A DNA stretch of 64,000 nucleotides. Origin: Ruegeria sediminis. Its GTDB lineage: Bacteria > Pseudomonadota > Alphaproteobacteria > Rhodobacterales > Rhodobacteraceae. The notes under the pieces are model-generated. The model saw nothing but the letters and a program-made list of their open reading frames with translations, did no database searches and was not told the DNA's origin. This document shows positions 34,190 through 42,714 of the stretch, in pieces (the stretch's first letter is position 1; the number at the start of each line of letters is the position of its first letter). A program made the translations under genes and the position numbers. The stretch is taken from contig NZ_VCPD01000010.1 in assembly GCF_005938215.1 (NCBI RefSeq), positions 1-64,000 on the forward strand, given 5' to 3'.

Positions 34190-34203
34190 TTGACTTTGGT
34201 TAA
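34190..34203 (+). promoter_or_regulatory. Dnr/Nnr-type box upstream of norC
   Basis: TTGACTTTGGTTAA matches 9 of 10 defined positions and is centred 70 bp before the norC ATG, the same spacing as at nirS. It should drive the norCBQDEF operon. Confidence 0.8.
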
Positions 34204-34266
34204 GGCGCGGGCGCGCGTTCGCGGCCATGTTCCGGCTATCAGCAAAGCGGCGCAAAGGAGAGCGCA

Positions 34267-34719
34267 ATGCGCGAAGTCATGACAAAAAGCATGGCCCGCA
34301 ACATATTCTATGGCGGGTCACTGTTCTTCATACTGATCTTTCTGGCTCTGTCCTACCACTCGGTCAGATACATCAAGACCACCTCGACCAACGAGGAAAC
34401 CCTGACCCACAGCGTGGCTGCGGGCAAAAAGGTGTGGGAGGACAAGACCTGCATCAACTGCCATTCCCTGCTCGGGGAAGGCGCATACTTCGCCCCTGAA
34501 CTGGCGAACGTGATGGAACGCTGGGGGGTTCTGGAAGATCCCGACGCCGCCTTCGAGACCCTGAAGGGGTGGATGGAGGCGCAACCCACCGGCATCGAAG
34601 GCCGTCGTCAGATGCCGAACTTCAATCTGTCCGACGAAGAAATCCGCAATCTCAGCGACTTCCTGATCTGGACCAACACGATCGACGCTCAGGACTGGCC
34701 GCCGAATGATGCGGGATAA
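34267..34719 (+). CDS. norC: Nitric oxide reductase cytochrome c subunit NorC
   Basis: A 150-residue membrane-anchored cytochrome c. One N-terminal helix (IFYGGSLFFILIFLALSYHS) is followed by the heme motif CINCH near residue 62 and the axial Met in RRQMPNFNL. NorC brings electrons to NorB for reduction of NO to N2O. AAGGAG lies 6 nt before ATG 34267. An internal ATG 12 bp further on is possible. It is followed after 14 bp by norB. Confidence 0.95.
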   Translation: MREVMTKSMARNIFYGGSLFFILIFLALSYHSVRYIKTTSTNEETLTHSVAAGKKVWEDKTCINCHSLLGEGAYFAPELANVMERWGVLEDPDAAFETLKGWMEAQPTGIEGRRQMPNFNLSDEEIRNLSDFLIWTNTIDAQDWPPNDAG

Positions 34720-34733
34720 GGAGACTTGAGGCC

Positions 34734-36134
34734 ATGAAATATCAATCCCAAAGAATTGCGCTGGCCTACTTTGCGGTGGCCATGGCGCTGTTTGCGGTCC
34801 AGGTGCTGGGCGGTCTGCTCGCCGGCTGGATCTATGTCGCACCCAACACGTTGTCGGAACTGCTGCCGTTCAACGTGGTCCGGATGCTCCACACCAACGC
34901 GCTGATCGTATGGCTGATCACCGGCTTCTTCGGCGCCGCCTACTTCCTGATCCCGGAAGAGGCCGAACGCGAGATCCACTCGGAAAAGATCGCCTACCTG
35001 CAGCTCGCCATCCTGGTGATCGGCACGCTGGGCGTGGTCGTGACCTACACTTTCAACCTGTTCGAAGGCCACTGGCTGCTGGGCAAGGAAGGCCGCGAAT
35101 TCATCGAACAGCCGAAATGGGTCAAGGCCGGCATCGTGGTGGCCGCGCTTCTGTTCCTCTACAACGTCACCATGACGGTGCTGCAGGGCAAGAAGACCGC
35201 GATCACCAACATCCTGCTCCTGGGTCTCTGGGGCCTGGCGCTGCTGTTCCTGTTCAGCTTCTACAACCCCGAGAACCTGGCCCTCGACAAGATGTTCTGG
35301 TGGTACATCGTCCACCTGTGGGTCGAAGGCGTCTGGGAACTCATCATGGCGTCGATCCTCGCCTACCTGATGCTCAAGCTGACGGGCGTCGACCGCGAGA
35401 TCGTCGAGAAATGGCTCTATGTCATCGTTGCCGCCGCCCTGTTCTCGGGCATCCTCGGCACCGGCCACCACTACTACTGGATCGGCACCCCCGGTTACTG
35501 GCAGTGGATCGGTTCGATCTTCTCGAGCCTCGAGGTGGTTCCCTTCTTCGCGATGATGGCCTTCGCCTTCGTCATGGTCTGGAAAGGCCGTCGTGACCAC
35601 CCGAACAAGGCCGCGCTTCTGTGGTCGCTCGGCTGCGCCACGCTCGCCTTCTTCGGCGCCGGCGTCTGGGGCTTCCTGCACACGCTGCACGGGGTGAACT
35701 ACTATACCCACGGCACGCAGATCACCGCGGCGCACGGCCACCTGGCCTTCTTCGGAGCCTATGTCGCGCTGAACCTCGCCATCTTCAGCTACGCCATGCC
35801 GATCCTGAAGAACCGCGATCCCTACAACCAGGTGCTCAACATGGCATCGTTCTGGCTGATGGCCGGCGGCATGACCTTCATGACCTTCGTGCTGACCTTC
35901 GCCGGTACGATCCAGACGCACCTGCAGCGGGTCCTCGGCGACTACTACATGGACGTTCAGGACCAGCTGGCGATCTTCTACTGGATGCGCTTCGGCTCCG
36001 GCCTGGTGTTCGTGATCGGCGCGCTGCTGTTCATCTACGCCATCTGGATGCCGCGGAAAGAGGTTGTTGAACCCGGTCCGGTCGAACAGGATCGTCTCGA
36101 CAAAGACCCTGACCACGTGGCTGCGGAGGGATGA
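34734..36134 (+). CDS. norB: Nitric oxide reductase large subunit NorB
   Basis: A 466-residue twelve-helix heme-copper oxidase-family protein that reduces NO to N2O at a heme b3/FeB site. Low-spin heme ligand His appears in MLHTNALIVWLITGFFGAAY. The active-site block is WWYIVHLWVEGVWELI, with the conserved Glu residues, GTGHHYYWIG supplies two FeB His ligands, and HGTQITAAHGHLAFFGAY the C-terminal heme ligands. It is a short cNor-type NorB without the qNor extension, as expected with NorC. The stop overlaps the upstream in-frame ATG of norQ. Confidence 0.96.
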   Translation: MKYQSQRIALAYFAVAMALFAVQVLGGLLAGWIYVAPNTLSELLPFNVVRMLHTNALIVWLITGFFGAAYFLIPEEAEREIHSEKIAYLQLAILVIGTLGVVVTYTFNLFEGHWLLGKEGREFIEQPKWVKAGIVVAALLFLYNVTMTVLQGKKTAITNILLLGLWGLALLFLFSFYNPENLALDKMFWWYIVHLWVEGVWELIMASILAYLMLKLTGVDREIVEKWLYVIVAAALFSGILGTGHHYYWIGTPGYWQWIGSIFSSLEVVPFFAMMAFAFVMVWKGRRDHPNKAALLWSLGCATLAFFGAGVWGFLHTLHGVNYYTHGTQITAAHGHLAFFGAYVALNLAIFSYAMPILKNRDPYNQVLNMASFWLMAGGMTFMTFVLTFAGTIQTHLQRVLGDYYMDVQDQLAIFYWMRFGSGLVFVIGALLFIYAIWMPRKEVVEPGPVEQDRLDKDPDHVAAEG

Positions 36135-36136
36135 TC

Positions 36137-36946
36137 ATGGACGGTTCAATGAACCTCGGGATGGGGGCGGCAGACGCCCCCTTCTACCTCGCGCAGGGCG
36201 ATGAATGCGATGTCTTCACCGCCGCGCATGAAAACAACCTGCCGGTCCTTCTGAAAGGGCCGACAGGCTGCGGCAAGACCCGCTTCGTGGCCCACATGGC
36301 CGCAAAACTGGGCCGGCCGCTCTATACCGTGGCCTGCCACGACGACCTGGCCGCCGCCGACCTGATCGGCCGCTACCTGCTGAAGGGCGGCGAAACCGTC
36401 TGGGTGGACGGGCCCCTGACCCGCGCCGTCCGCGAAGGCGCCATCTGCTATCTCGACGAGGTGGTCGAGGCGCGCAAGGACGTCACCGTGGTGCTGCACC
36501 CGCTGACGGACGACCGCCGCATCCTGCCCATCGACCGCACCGGCGAGGAACTGGTGGCCGCGCCCGGCTTCATGCTGGTGGCCTCCTACAACCCGGGCTA
36601 CCAGAACATTCTCAAGACCCTCAAGCCCTCGACCCGCCAGCGGTTCATCTCGGTCGAATTCGACTTCCCCGCGCCGGATCTCGAGGCGCGCGTCGTGGCC
36701 GAGGAAAGCGGCCTGGCGCTCGACCGCTGCAAGCCGCTGATCCGGTTGGCGAACAAGCTGCGCGGGCTCAAGGGGCAGGACCTGGAAGAGGGCGTATCGA
36801 CCCGTCTCGTGGTCTACGCCGCCACGCTGATCGCGCAGGGCATGTCCACCGACCGGGCCATCCTTGCCGCCATGATCGAACCTCTCACCGACGACGAGGA
36901 TATCAAACGCGGGCTCCTCGATCTTGTCACGGCCGTCTTTGGGTGA
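36137..36946 (+). CDS. norQ: MoxR-type AAA ATPase NorQ
   Basis: A 269-residue AAA+ ATPase of the CbbQ/NirQ/NorQ family. The P-loop is LLKGPTGCGKTRF near residue 38. Walker B is AICYLDEVVEARKD, and ASYNPGYQ and STRQRFI complete the sensor and arginine-finger regions. With NorD it inserts or activates the NorCB metal centre. CGGAGGG at 36124-36130 gives a 6-nt spacing to ATG 36137, better than zero spacing to ATG 36131. Confidence 0.93.
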   Translation: MDGSMNLGMGAADAPFYLAQGDECDVFTAAHENNLPVLLKGPTGCGKTRFVAHMAAKLGRPLYTVACHDDLAAADLIGRYLLKGGETVWVDGPLTRAVREGAICYLDEVVEARKDVTVVLHPLTDDRRILPIDRTGEELVAAPGFMLVASYNPGYQNILKTLKPSTRQRFISVEFDFPAPDLEARVVAEESGLALDRCKPLIRLANKLRGLKGQDLEEGVSTRLVVYAATLIAQGMSTDRAILAAMIEPLTDDEDIKRGLLDLVTAVFG

Positions 36947-36955
36947 GGCCGGCCA

Positions 36956-38878
36956 ATGGTCAGGATCGACTTCGAGCCATGGGAACCCGAAGAAACCATC
37001 GGGAAACTGTGGCACAACCTTGCCAGCCGCCTGGATGCGCCCGAGGCGCATGAAGGAGCCGCAGTCGACCTCTCCGAGGTCGGCGGGCGGCTGGCAGTCC
37101 TATTCCGGGGCCTCGGGGGCAGTCCGGGCGTCGAGTTGCGCCCCGTCTCGCCCGAGGTCTCCCGCCACCGGCTGAGCTGGCGCCGCCGTCTGGGCACCGA
37201 GGCGGAACTGCTGCCGCGGGCCTCCTTCGACGGCGAGGTGCTGCGCCTTCCCGACCGGCTGGCCGTCTACCCCTCCCGCGAAGCCAATGGCGCGCTCTAC
37301 GTCTGGCTGGCGGCAACGGCGGCCCACGCGGGCACGCGGATCGACGAGGACGACCCCCTCCGCGCCGATCTCCGCGCCCTGACTGCGGCGCAGGTCATGG
37401 TCGAGGCGACACTGGAAAACGCCCCCGGCCTGCGCCCGCTCTACATCGAGCTTTGCAAGGGGCTTCTGCATCAGCGCAACCTGCCGAATCTGCCGCCCGC
37501 CGAAGCCGCGGTCGAAGAACTGATCCGCCAGATGCTCGGTGACCCGACGCCGCTGACGCCCGAGGCGCGCCGCCTGCAATCCGCCGACAGCGACCCGACC
37601 GCGCCGCGCGGCTATCAGCCCTTCCGCCCGGTGCCGCTCTGGCCGGAACTGCGCGCCGTCGCCTTTTCCGAGCATCAGGAGGTGGAAAGCCGCGACACCG
37701 ACGGTCCGCCCGAGGAATCCGGCGAAAAGACCCACCGCGCCCGCCGCCGCAAGTCGGACCAGGCCGAGCGCAACGACAGTTTCATTCTGCACAAGTTCGA
37801 GGCCATCCTCAGCTGGGCCGAGTTCCTGAACCTGAACCGCCGCATCGACGACGACGACCCCGACAACGCCAAGAAGGCGGCCGACGACCAGGACGAGATC
37901 GGCCTGGGCCAGATCTCCAAGGCGCCGCCGACCCGGCTCAAGCTGCATCTCGACCTCGCCCCCGAGGACGTGGACCGCGAGCGCCTCTCGGGCCGGGTGC
38001 TCTATCCCGAATGGGACGTACGCTCGGGCCAGTATCTGCCCGATCACGTCAACGTCCTGATCTCGGACGCCGAGATCCGCGAGGACGCCGCCGAGTTCGG
38101 CAAGGACCCCGCCACGTCCCGCCGCATCCGCGCCGTCAAGCGCCAGTTCGAGGCGCTGCGCCCGGGCCGGGTGATGACCCGCGGTCATCTGGACGGCGAC
38201 CAGCTGGATGTCGAGGCCGCAGTGCGCGCGCAGGTGGACAGGCTCGCCAACGGCGAAGGCTCCGAGCGGGTCTGGATGCAATCCCGCCCCGAAGCCCGCG
38301 ACCTGGCGGTGTCGATCCTGCTCGACGTCAGCCGCTCCACCGAAAGCGCCGTCTCGGGCCGCGCCGTGATCGACATCGAACGCGAGGCGCTGGCCGCGCT
38401 GGCCTGGGGCCTCAACGCCTGCGGCGACGATTTCGCCATCCACGCCTTCTCGTCGCTCAAGCGCAGCCGCGTCTACGTCCAGCGGTGCAAGGGCTTCGGC
38501 GAACCGATGACCTCGACGGTCGAACAGCGCATCGCGTCGCTGCGCCCCGGCTTCTACACCCGCCTCGGCGCCGCCATCCGCCACGCCTCGGCCGATCTGG
38601 CCACCCAGTCGCGCAAGCGCCGGCTGCTGCTGGTCATCACCGACGGCAAGCCCAACGACCTCGACCACTACGAGGGCCGCCACGGCATCGAGGACACCTG
38701 CATGGCCGTCCGCGAAGCCCGACGCGCCGGGCAGTCGGTCTTTGGCGTGACCATCGACAAGACCGGCAAAAGCTGGTTCCCCCGCATGTTCGGGCAGGGC
38801 GGCTTCGCCGTCATTCCCGACCCGGCCCGCCTGACCATGGCGCTGCCGCAGATCTACCGGCAACTGGTGGGCGCATGA
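36956..38878 (+). CDS. norD: VWA-domain NO reductase activation protein NorD
   Basis: A 640-residue cytosolic protein. The C-terminal von Willebrand A domain (about 440-640) keeps the MIDAS motif ILLDVSRSTES and the later LLVITDGKPND. The middle contains a charged, Asp/Lys-rich region. It partners NorQ, as VWA proteins do with MoxR ATPases, to activate NorCB. Length is normal for the family. It begins 9 bp after norQ, and its stop overlaps norE by 4 bp. Confidence 0.93.
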   Translation: MVRIDFEPWEPEETIGKLWHNLASRLDAPEAHEGAAVDLSEVGGRLAVLFRGLGGSPGVELRPVSPEVSRHRLSWRRRLGTEAELLPRASFDGEVLRLPDRLAVYPSREANGALYVWLAATAAHAGTRIDEDDPLRADLRALTAAQVMVEATLENAPGLRPLYIELCKGLLHQRNLPNLPPAEAAVEELIRQMLGDPTPLTPEARRLQSADSDPTAPRGYQPFRPVPLWPELRAVAFSEHQEVESRDTDGPPEESGEKTHRARRRKSDQAERNDSFILHKFEAILSWAEFLNLNRRIDDDDPDNAKKAADDQDEIGLGQISKAPPTRLKLHLDLAPEDVDRERLSGRVLYPEWDVRSGQYLPDHVNVLISDAEIREDAAEFGKDPATSRRIRAVKRQFEALRPGRVMTRGHLDGDQLDVEAAVRAQVDRLANGEGSERVWMQSRPEARDLAVSILLDVSRSTESAVSGRAVIDIEREALAALAWGLNACGDDFAIHAFSSLKRSRVYVQRCKGFGEPMTSTVEQRIASLRPGFYTRLGAAIRHASADLATQSRKRRLLLVITDGKPNDLDHYEGRHGIEDTCMAVREARRAGQSVFGVTIDKTGKSWFPRMFGQGGFAVIPDPARLTMALPQIYRQLVGA

Positions 38879-39423
38879 GCGACGCATCCCTCATAGACGA
38901 GCTTCCGGGCGAGCTGCTGATGTGGGTGCTCATCGTCTCGGAACTGCTGGTGTTCGGGGCCGGCCTCGTCGCCTTCATGGGCGTGCGCCTGACCGATCCC
39001 GCGGGCTTTGCCGAGGCGCAGTCCTATCTCTACCGCACCGGCGCGGCGCTCAACACGGCGGTGCTGGTCTCTTCGGGCTTCCTCGCCGCCCAGGCGCTGC
39101 AATGGCGCCGCGCGGCCAACCGCCAGGCGGCGCGCCTCGCGCTGGTCGGGGCCGCGGCGCTGGGCGTGGTGTTCCTGATCATCAAGGGTGTGGAATATGC
39201 CGGCAAGGCGGCGCAGGGCATCAATTTCGAAACCCACCCCTTCTTCATGTTCTACTACCTGCTGACCGGATTTCACGCCGCCCATGTGGTGGCCGGGGTC
39301 GGCATCCTGCTGCTCGTCGCCTGGCGCGACGATCCCCGCAACATCGAGGCCGGGGCGCAGTTCTGGCACATGGTGGATCTGGTCTGGGTGATGCTCTTCC
39401 CGGTCGTCTACCTGCTGGGCTGA
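38875..39423 (+). CDS. norE: NorE, cytochrome c oxidase subunit III-like protein
   Basis: A 182-residue membrane protein with five predicted helices, homologous to cytochrome oxidase subunit III. Recognisable blocks are PGELLMWVLIVSELLVFGAG, FFMFYYLLTGFHAAHVVAGV and FWHMVDLVWVMLFPVVYL. NorE is an accessory to NorCB whose exact role is not settled. The ATG overlaps the norD stop. Confidence 0.9.
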   Translation: MSDASLIDELPGELLMWVLIVSELLVFGAGLVAFMGVRLTDPAGFAEAQSYLYRTGAALNTAVLVSSGFLAAQALQWRRAANRQAARLALVGAAALGVVFLIIKGVEYAGKAAQGINFETHPFFMFYYLLTGFHAAHVVAGVGILLLVAWRDDPRNIEAGAQFWHMVDLVWVMLFPVVYLLG

Positions 39424-39427
39424 TGCG

Positions 39428-39715
39428 ATGGAACAGGCTTCACCCCTTCCCAAAGACTGCCGCCGCCGGCGTCCCGACCTGCTGACCGGCGCCTGGCTCG
39501 CGTTGCTGCTGCTCAGCCTCGCATCGGCGCTGCTGACCATGCTGCCGATCCTGCCCGAACTCGTCGGCGGCGGCATCCTGCTGCTGGCGCTGGCCAAGGC
39601 AAGGGTGATCCTCGCCCGCTACCTGGACCTGGCCGACAGTCCCGCCTGGCTGCGCGGATTCACCATCGTCCTGTCGGGTTTCACGATCCTGGTGTTCGTC
39701 CTCTACCTGCTCTGA
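39428..39715 (+). CDS. norF: NorF, small subunit IV-like membrane protein
   Basis: A 95-residue protein with three hydrophobic segments and a basic N-terminus (CRRRRPD), resembling the small NorF/cytochrome oxidase subunit IV-like proteins that close nor operons. It lies 4 bp after norE and is convergent with the DUF4202 gene 15 bp away, so it ends the operon. Confidence 0.83.
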   Translation: MEQASPLPKDCRRRRPDLLTGAWLALLLLSLASALLTMLPILPELVGGGILLLALAKARVILARYLDLADSPAWLRGFTIVLSGFTILVFVLYLL

Positions 39716-39730
39716 CCGGCCCCCGGCGTC

Positions 39731-40294
39731 TCAGCCCCGGAACGCCGCCGCCAGATCCTCCGGCAGATCGAATTCGTACAGAACCCGCTCGCGCGCCTCG
39801 GGCGACATCTTGCGGGCGGTCTTCTCGACGATGCGCTGGATCTTCTCCGCCGAGTGCTTGCCCGCGAAGGGCGCGAAATACCACTTCAGGAACACGAAGC
39901 AGATCACGTCCTCCAGCGCCTGCACCTCGGCGTCGCGCTTGATGCCTTCCTTGCGCAGCATCCGGCCCGCCGCCTCGATCTCTTCGGCGCCGTATCCGGC
40001 CTTGGCCATCATACCCATCACCACCTCGGCGTGATGCACGCCCTGCGCCTTGCGCCAGGCCAGGTAGCCGGCGCGGCCCTCGGGATACTCGCTGCGCGCC
40101 AGCTTCCAGCGTTCCACGTGCTGGCCGCGCGCCGCGATCTGCAGAACCTCGGACGCCTCCGGGAACAACCGGTTCAGCTCCTCGCTCATCCGCTTGCCGT
40201 AAAGCTGCGCCTCGGGCATCCCGTCGTCCAGGTTCCGGTCCGCCGCGTTGGCCGCGTCGATGGCGCGCAGCACCGCCTGCATCCGTTCGCTCAT
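39731..40294 (-). CDS. DUF4202 protein
   Basis: A 187-residue cytosolic protein of the DUF4202 family, which I recall near denitrification genes in alpha- and gammaproteobacteria. Conserved-looking features are AIDAANAADRN, REYPEGR-like SEYPEGRAGYLAWRK, HHAEVV and EDVICFVFLKWYF; the His pairs and acidic residues suggest a metal-dependent HD-like helical fold, which I cannot prove. The start overlaps the stop of the upstream dnr gene by 4 bp, so the two are cotranscribed. Function unknown. Confidence 0.8.
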   Translation of the reverse strand: MSERMQAVLRAIDAANAADRNLDDGMPEAQLYGKRMSEELNRLFPEASEVLQIAARGQHVERWKLARSEYPEGRAGYLAWRKAQGVHHAEVVMGMMAKAGYGAEEIEAAGRMLRKEGIKRDAEVQALEDVICFVFLKWYFAPFAGKHSAEKIQRIVEKTARKMSPEARERVLYEFDLPEDLAAAFRG

Positions 40295-40995
40295 GACTTG
40301 CTCCAGTTGTCCGCCGGATCGCTTTCGGCATAGTCGCGCAGCGCCTCGATGTCGTCGATCTCGGCGTGGTTCCGCTTGACCGACACCCCCGCCGATTTCA
40401 GGCGCGAGAACGCCCGGCTCAGGCTTTCGGGCTTCATCCCCAGGCGCCCGGCGATCAGCATCTTGTCATAGGGCAGCGTCACTTCGCAGCCGCCATCCTC
40501 GGCGTCGCACAGGCTCAGCAGGAATTCCGCCACCCGCTGCGCCCCGGTCTGCGCCTTCAGCTGCTCCAGCTGCGCCACCAGCGAATGCAGATGGGTGAAG
40601 GTCGAGGCCAGGATCGAGATGCCGATCTCGGGATCCTCCTTCATCAGCGACACGAAGACCTGGCTGGGGATGTGCATGACCTCGCAGGCAGACACCGCCT
40701 CGGCCGAGACCGGGTAGGGCATGTTGCGCAGCGCCACCGCCTCGCCAAAGCTCTCGCCGCGGGTAAAGACGCTCACCACGGCCTCCGCCCCGGTCGGCGC
40801 CATCCGGTACAGCTTGACCCAGCCGTTGATCACCACGTGGATCGCCTGCGCCTTTTCCTCCTGCAGGAACAGGGTCTCGCCCCGTTCGTACCTGCGCCAG
40901 ACGGCGTGATTCAACAGCGTGTCCACGTGCTGATCCGGCAATGAGCGGATCAGCAGCGATCCCCGCGCGATCGTCTTTTGTGCTTCATGCGCCAC
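40291..40995 (-). CDS. dnr: Crp/Fnr-family regulator, Dnr/NnrR type
   Basis: A 234-residue regulator. The cyclic-nucleotide-binding-like fold spans residues 18-130 (GETLFLQEEKAQAIHVVINGWVKLYR, GESFGEAVAL). A long dimer helix follows, then a Crp-type HTH whose recognition helix GMKPESLSRAFSRL contains the Glu-x2-Ser-Arg pattern that reads TTGAC/TTGAT half-sites. There is no N-terminal Cys cluster, so it is not an oxygen-sensing Fnr. A heme-based NO sensor like Dnr is the likely mode. The start is GTG 40995 with AAGGGG 8-9 nt upstream. It sits between norF and hemA, and six matching boxes lie in this window. Confidence 0.88.
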   Translation of the reverse strand: MAHEAQKTIARGSLLIRSLPDQHVDTLLNHAVWRRYERGETLFLQEEKAQAIHVVINGWVKLYRMAPTGAEAVVSVFTRGESFGEAVALRNMPYPVSAEAVSACEVMHIPSQVFVSLMKEDPEIGISILASTFTHLHSLVAQLEQLKAQTGAQRVAEFLLSLCDAEDGGCEVTLPYDKMLIAGRLGMKPESLSRAFSRLKSAGVSVKRNHAEIDDIEALRDYAESDPADNWSKS

Positions 40996-41125
40996 GAAGG
41001 CATCCCCTTTTATCCGTACCGGCTCTTTTCGGCCATTCGGTCCATCCCCGGACCAAGCTATTCCAAAGCTTCGCGCGACGCACCTGCCTTTTCGCGGGCC
41101 CTGCTGTCAATCCCATGCCCGCCAC

Positions 41126-41139
41126 TTGACCTTAGTCAT
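41126..41139 (+). promoter_or_regulatory. Dnr/Nnr-type box upstream of hemA
   Basis: TTGACCTTAGTCAT matches 9 of 10 defined positions and is centred 68 bp before the hemA ATG. It lies in the divergent dnr-hemA region, 137 bp from the dnr start, and could also affect dnr. Confidence 0.78.
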
Positions 41140-41200
41140 GTGCGGCCCGCGCCGCAGCACTTAGGTTGTCCCAAAGCCAGTATTTCCGGGAGACCGTGTC

Positions 41201-42424
41201 ATGGACTACGAGCGATTTTTCACCCAGAGCCTCGACGATCTGAGGGACGAGGGTAACTACCGCGTATTCATCGACCTGCAGCGCCGCTGCGGCGCCTTCC
41301 CGAACGCGCGCCAGACCGACGGCCAGACCCAGCGCGACGTGCGGATCTGGTGCTCGAACGACTATCTCGGCATGGGCCAGCACCGCTCGGTTCTGGCCGC
41401 CATGCATGACGCGCTCGACCGCTGCGGGGCAGGGGCCGGGGGCACCCGCAACATATCCGGCACCACTCACGATCACGTGCTGCTCGAGGCCGAACTGGCC
41501 GATCTGCACGGGAAAGAGGCCGCGCTCCTCTTCACTTCGGGATATGTCTCGAACTGGGCCGCCCTCGGCACCCTCGCCGCCAAGATCCCCGGGCTGATCG
41601 TGTTCTCGGACGCGCTCAACCACGCCTCGATGATCGAGGGCATCCGCCACTCCCGCGCGCAGAAGGTGATCTGGAAGCACAACGACCTTGCGGATCTCGA
41701 GGCGAAACTGGCCGCCGCCGACGCGGACGCGCCCAAGATGATCGCCTTCGAATCGGTCTATTCCATGGATGGCGACATCGCCCCCATCAAGGAGATCTGC
41801 GATCTTGCCGACAAGTACGGCGCGATGACCTATCTCGACGAGGTTCACGCCGTCGGCCTCTACGGGCCCCGCGGCGGCGGCATCGCCGAGCGCGAAGGGC
41901 TGATGGACCGGCTGACGGTGATCGAAGGCACCCTGGGCAAGGCGTTCGGCGTGGTCGGCGGCTACATCGCCGCCTCGGCCGCGCTCTGCGATTTCGTGCG
42001 CAGCTTCGCCAGCGGCTTCATCTTCACCACCGCCCTGCCGCCGGCGATCGCCGCCGGGGCCGCCGCCTCGATCCGGCACCTCAAGGATTCGCAGAAGGAA
42101 CGCGAGGCGCAGCAGGCGCGCGTGGCGCAGGTCCGCGCCCGGCTCGACGCCGTGGGCATCCCGCACCTGCCCAATCCCAGCCACATCATCCCGGTGATGG
42201 TGGGCGACCCGGTCAAGTGCAAGTTCATCTCGGACACGCTGCTCGAAGAGTTCGGCATCTACATCCAGCCGATCAACTACCCCACCGTGCCCAAGGGAAC
42301 CGAGCGGTTGCGGATCACCCCGTCGCCGGTTCACACCGACGCCGATGTCGACCACCTGGTCGGCGCGCTGTCGGCCCTGTGGAAACGCTGCCAGATCGCC
42401 CGGATGCCCGTCGCGGCACAGTAG
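41201..42424 (+). CDS. hemA: 5-aminolevulinate synthase
   Basis: A 407-residue PLP enzyme making 5-aminolevulinate from glycine and succinyl-CoA, the C4 route of alphaproteobacteria. Hallmarks are [46 protein letters not shown] with the cofactor Asp, and [14 protein letters not shown] with the Schiff-base Lys near residue 247. Its placement inside the denitrification island, behind a Dnr-like box, suggests a copy dedicated to heme supply for NirS, NorCB and cytochromes. Whether another ALA synthase exists in the genome cannot be seen here. Confidence 0.96.
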   Translation: MDYERFFTQSLDDLRDEGNYRVFIDLQRRCGAFPNARQTDGQTQRDVRIWCSNDYLGMGQHRSVLAAMHDALDRCGAGAGGTRNISGTTHDHVLLEAELADLHGKEAALLFTSGYVSNWAALGTLAAKIPGLIVFSDALNHASMIEGIRHSRAQKVIWKHNDLADLEAKLAAADADAPKMIAFESVYSMDGDIAPIKEICDLADKYGAMTYLDEVHAVGLYGPRGGGIAEREGLMDRLTVIEGTLGKAFGVVGGYIAASAALCDFVRSFASGFIFTTALPPAIAAGAAASIRHLKDSQKEREAQQARVAQVRARLDAVGIPHLPNPSHIIPVMVGDPVKCKFISDTLLEEFGIYIQPINYPTVPKGTERLRITPSPVHTDADVDHLVGALSALWKRCQIARMPVAAQ

Positions 42425-42449
42425 CCGCGCGCGTCACGCAAGACCCCCT

Positions 42450-42497
42450 GAGCCCGTTGCGCGAGCCATGCCCGCCGACGGGCTCGTCGGTTTTTCC
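42450..42497 (+). terminator. Terminator after hemA
   Basis: GAGCCCGT (42450-42457) pairs with ACGGGCTC (42478-42485). An alternative shorter stem CGAGCC/GGCTCG overlaps it, and TTTTT follows at 42491. It lies 26 bp after the hemA stop. Confidence 0.6.
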
Positions 42498-42620
42498 GGT
42501 TCGGATCGTGCGGAATCGGAGTGTCTGTCCGGGCATTTCGACTGCCGCTGCGTAAGTCTCTCACCGCGTGACAAAAAGTCTCAAAATGGGACTTCACGCA
42601 CGCTTTGATCCGGCGCATAG

Positions 42621-42656
42621 TGGCGAAAACTTTGTCGCCAACCTGATATAAGTCAA
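42621..42656 (+). promoter_or_regulatory. nos operon control region: Dnr-like box and adjoining inverted repeat
   Basis: CTGATATAAGTCAA (42643-42656) matches the box at 8 of 10 positions and is centred 65 bp before the first nos-operon ATG. Directly upstream, TGGCGA (42621-42626) and TCGCCA (42635-42640) form a perfect 6-bp inverted repeat with an 8-nt centre. TTTGTCGC recurs just downstream of the box (42658-42665). The repeat may be a second regulator's site; the box assignment is firmer. Confidence 0.65.
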
Positions 42657-42714
42657 GTTTTGTCGCGCGGCCAAGGTCTAGGACTCACATCAAGTTTCCC
42701 GAGTCGGAGTCTCC

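Noticed and set aside
40291..40995. An oxygen-sensing Fnr
   Set aside because: The N-terminal Cys cluster needed for a 4Fe-4S center is missing, so a Dnr/NnrR-type regulator is the better call.
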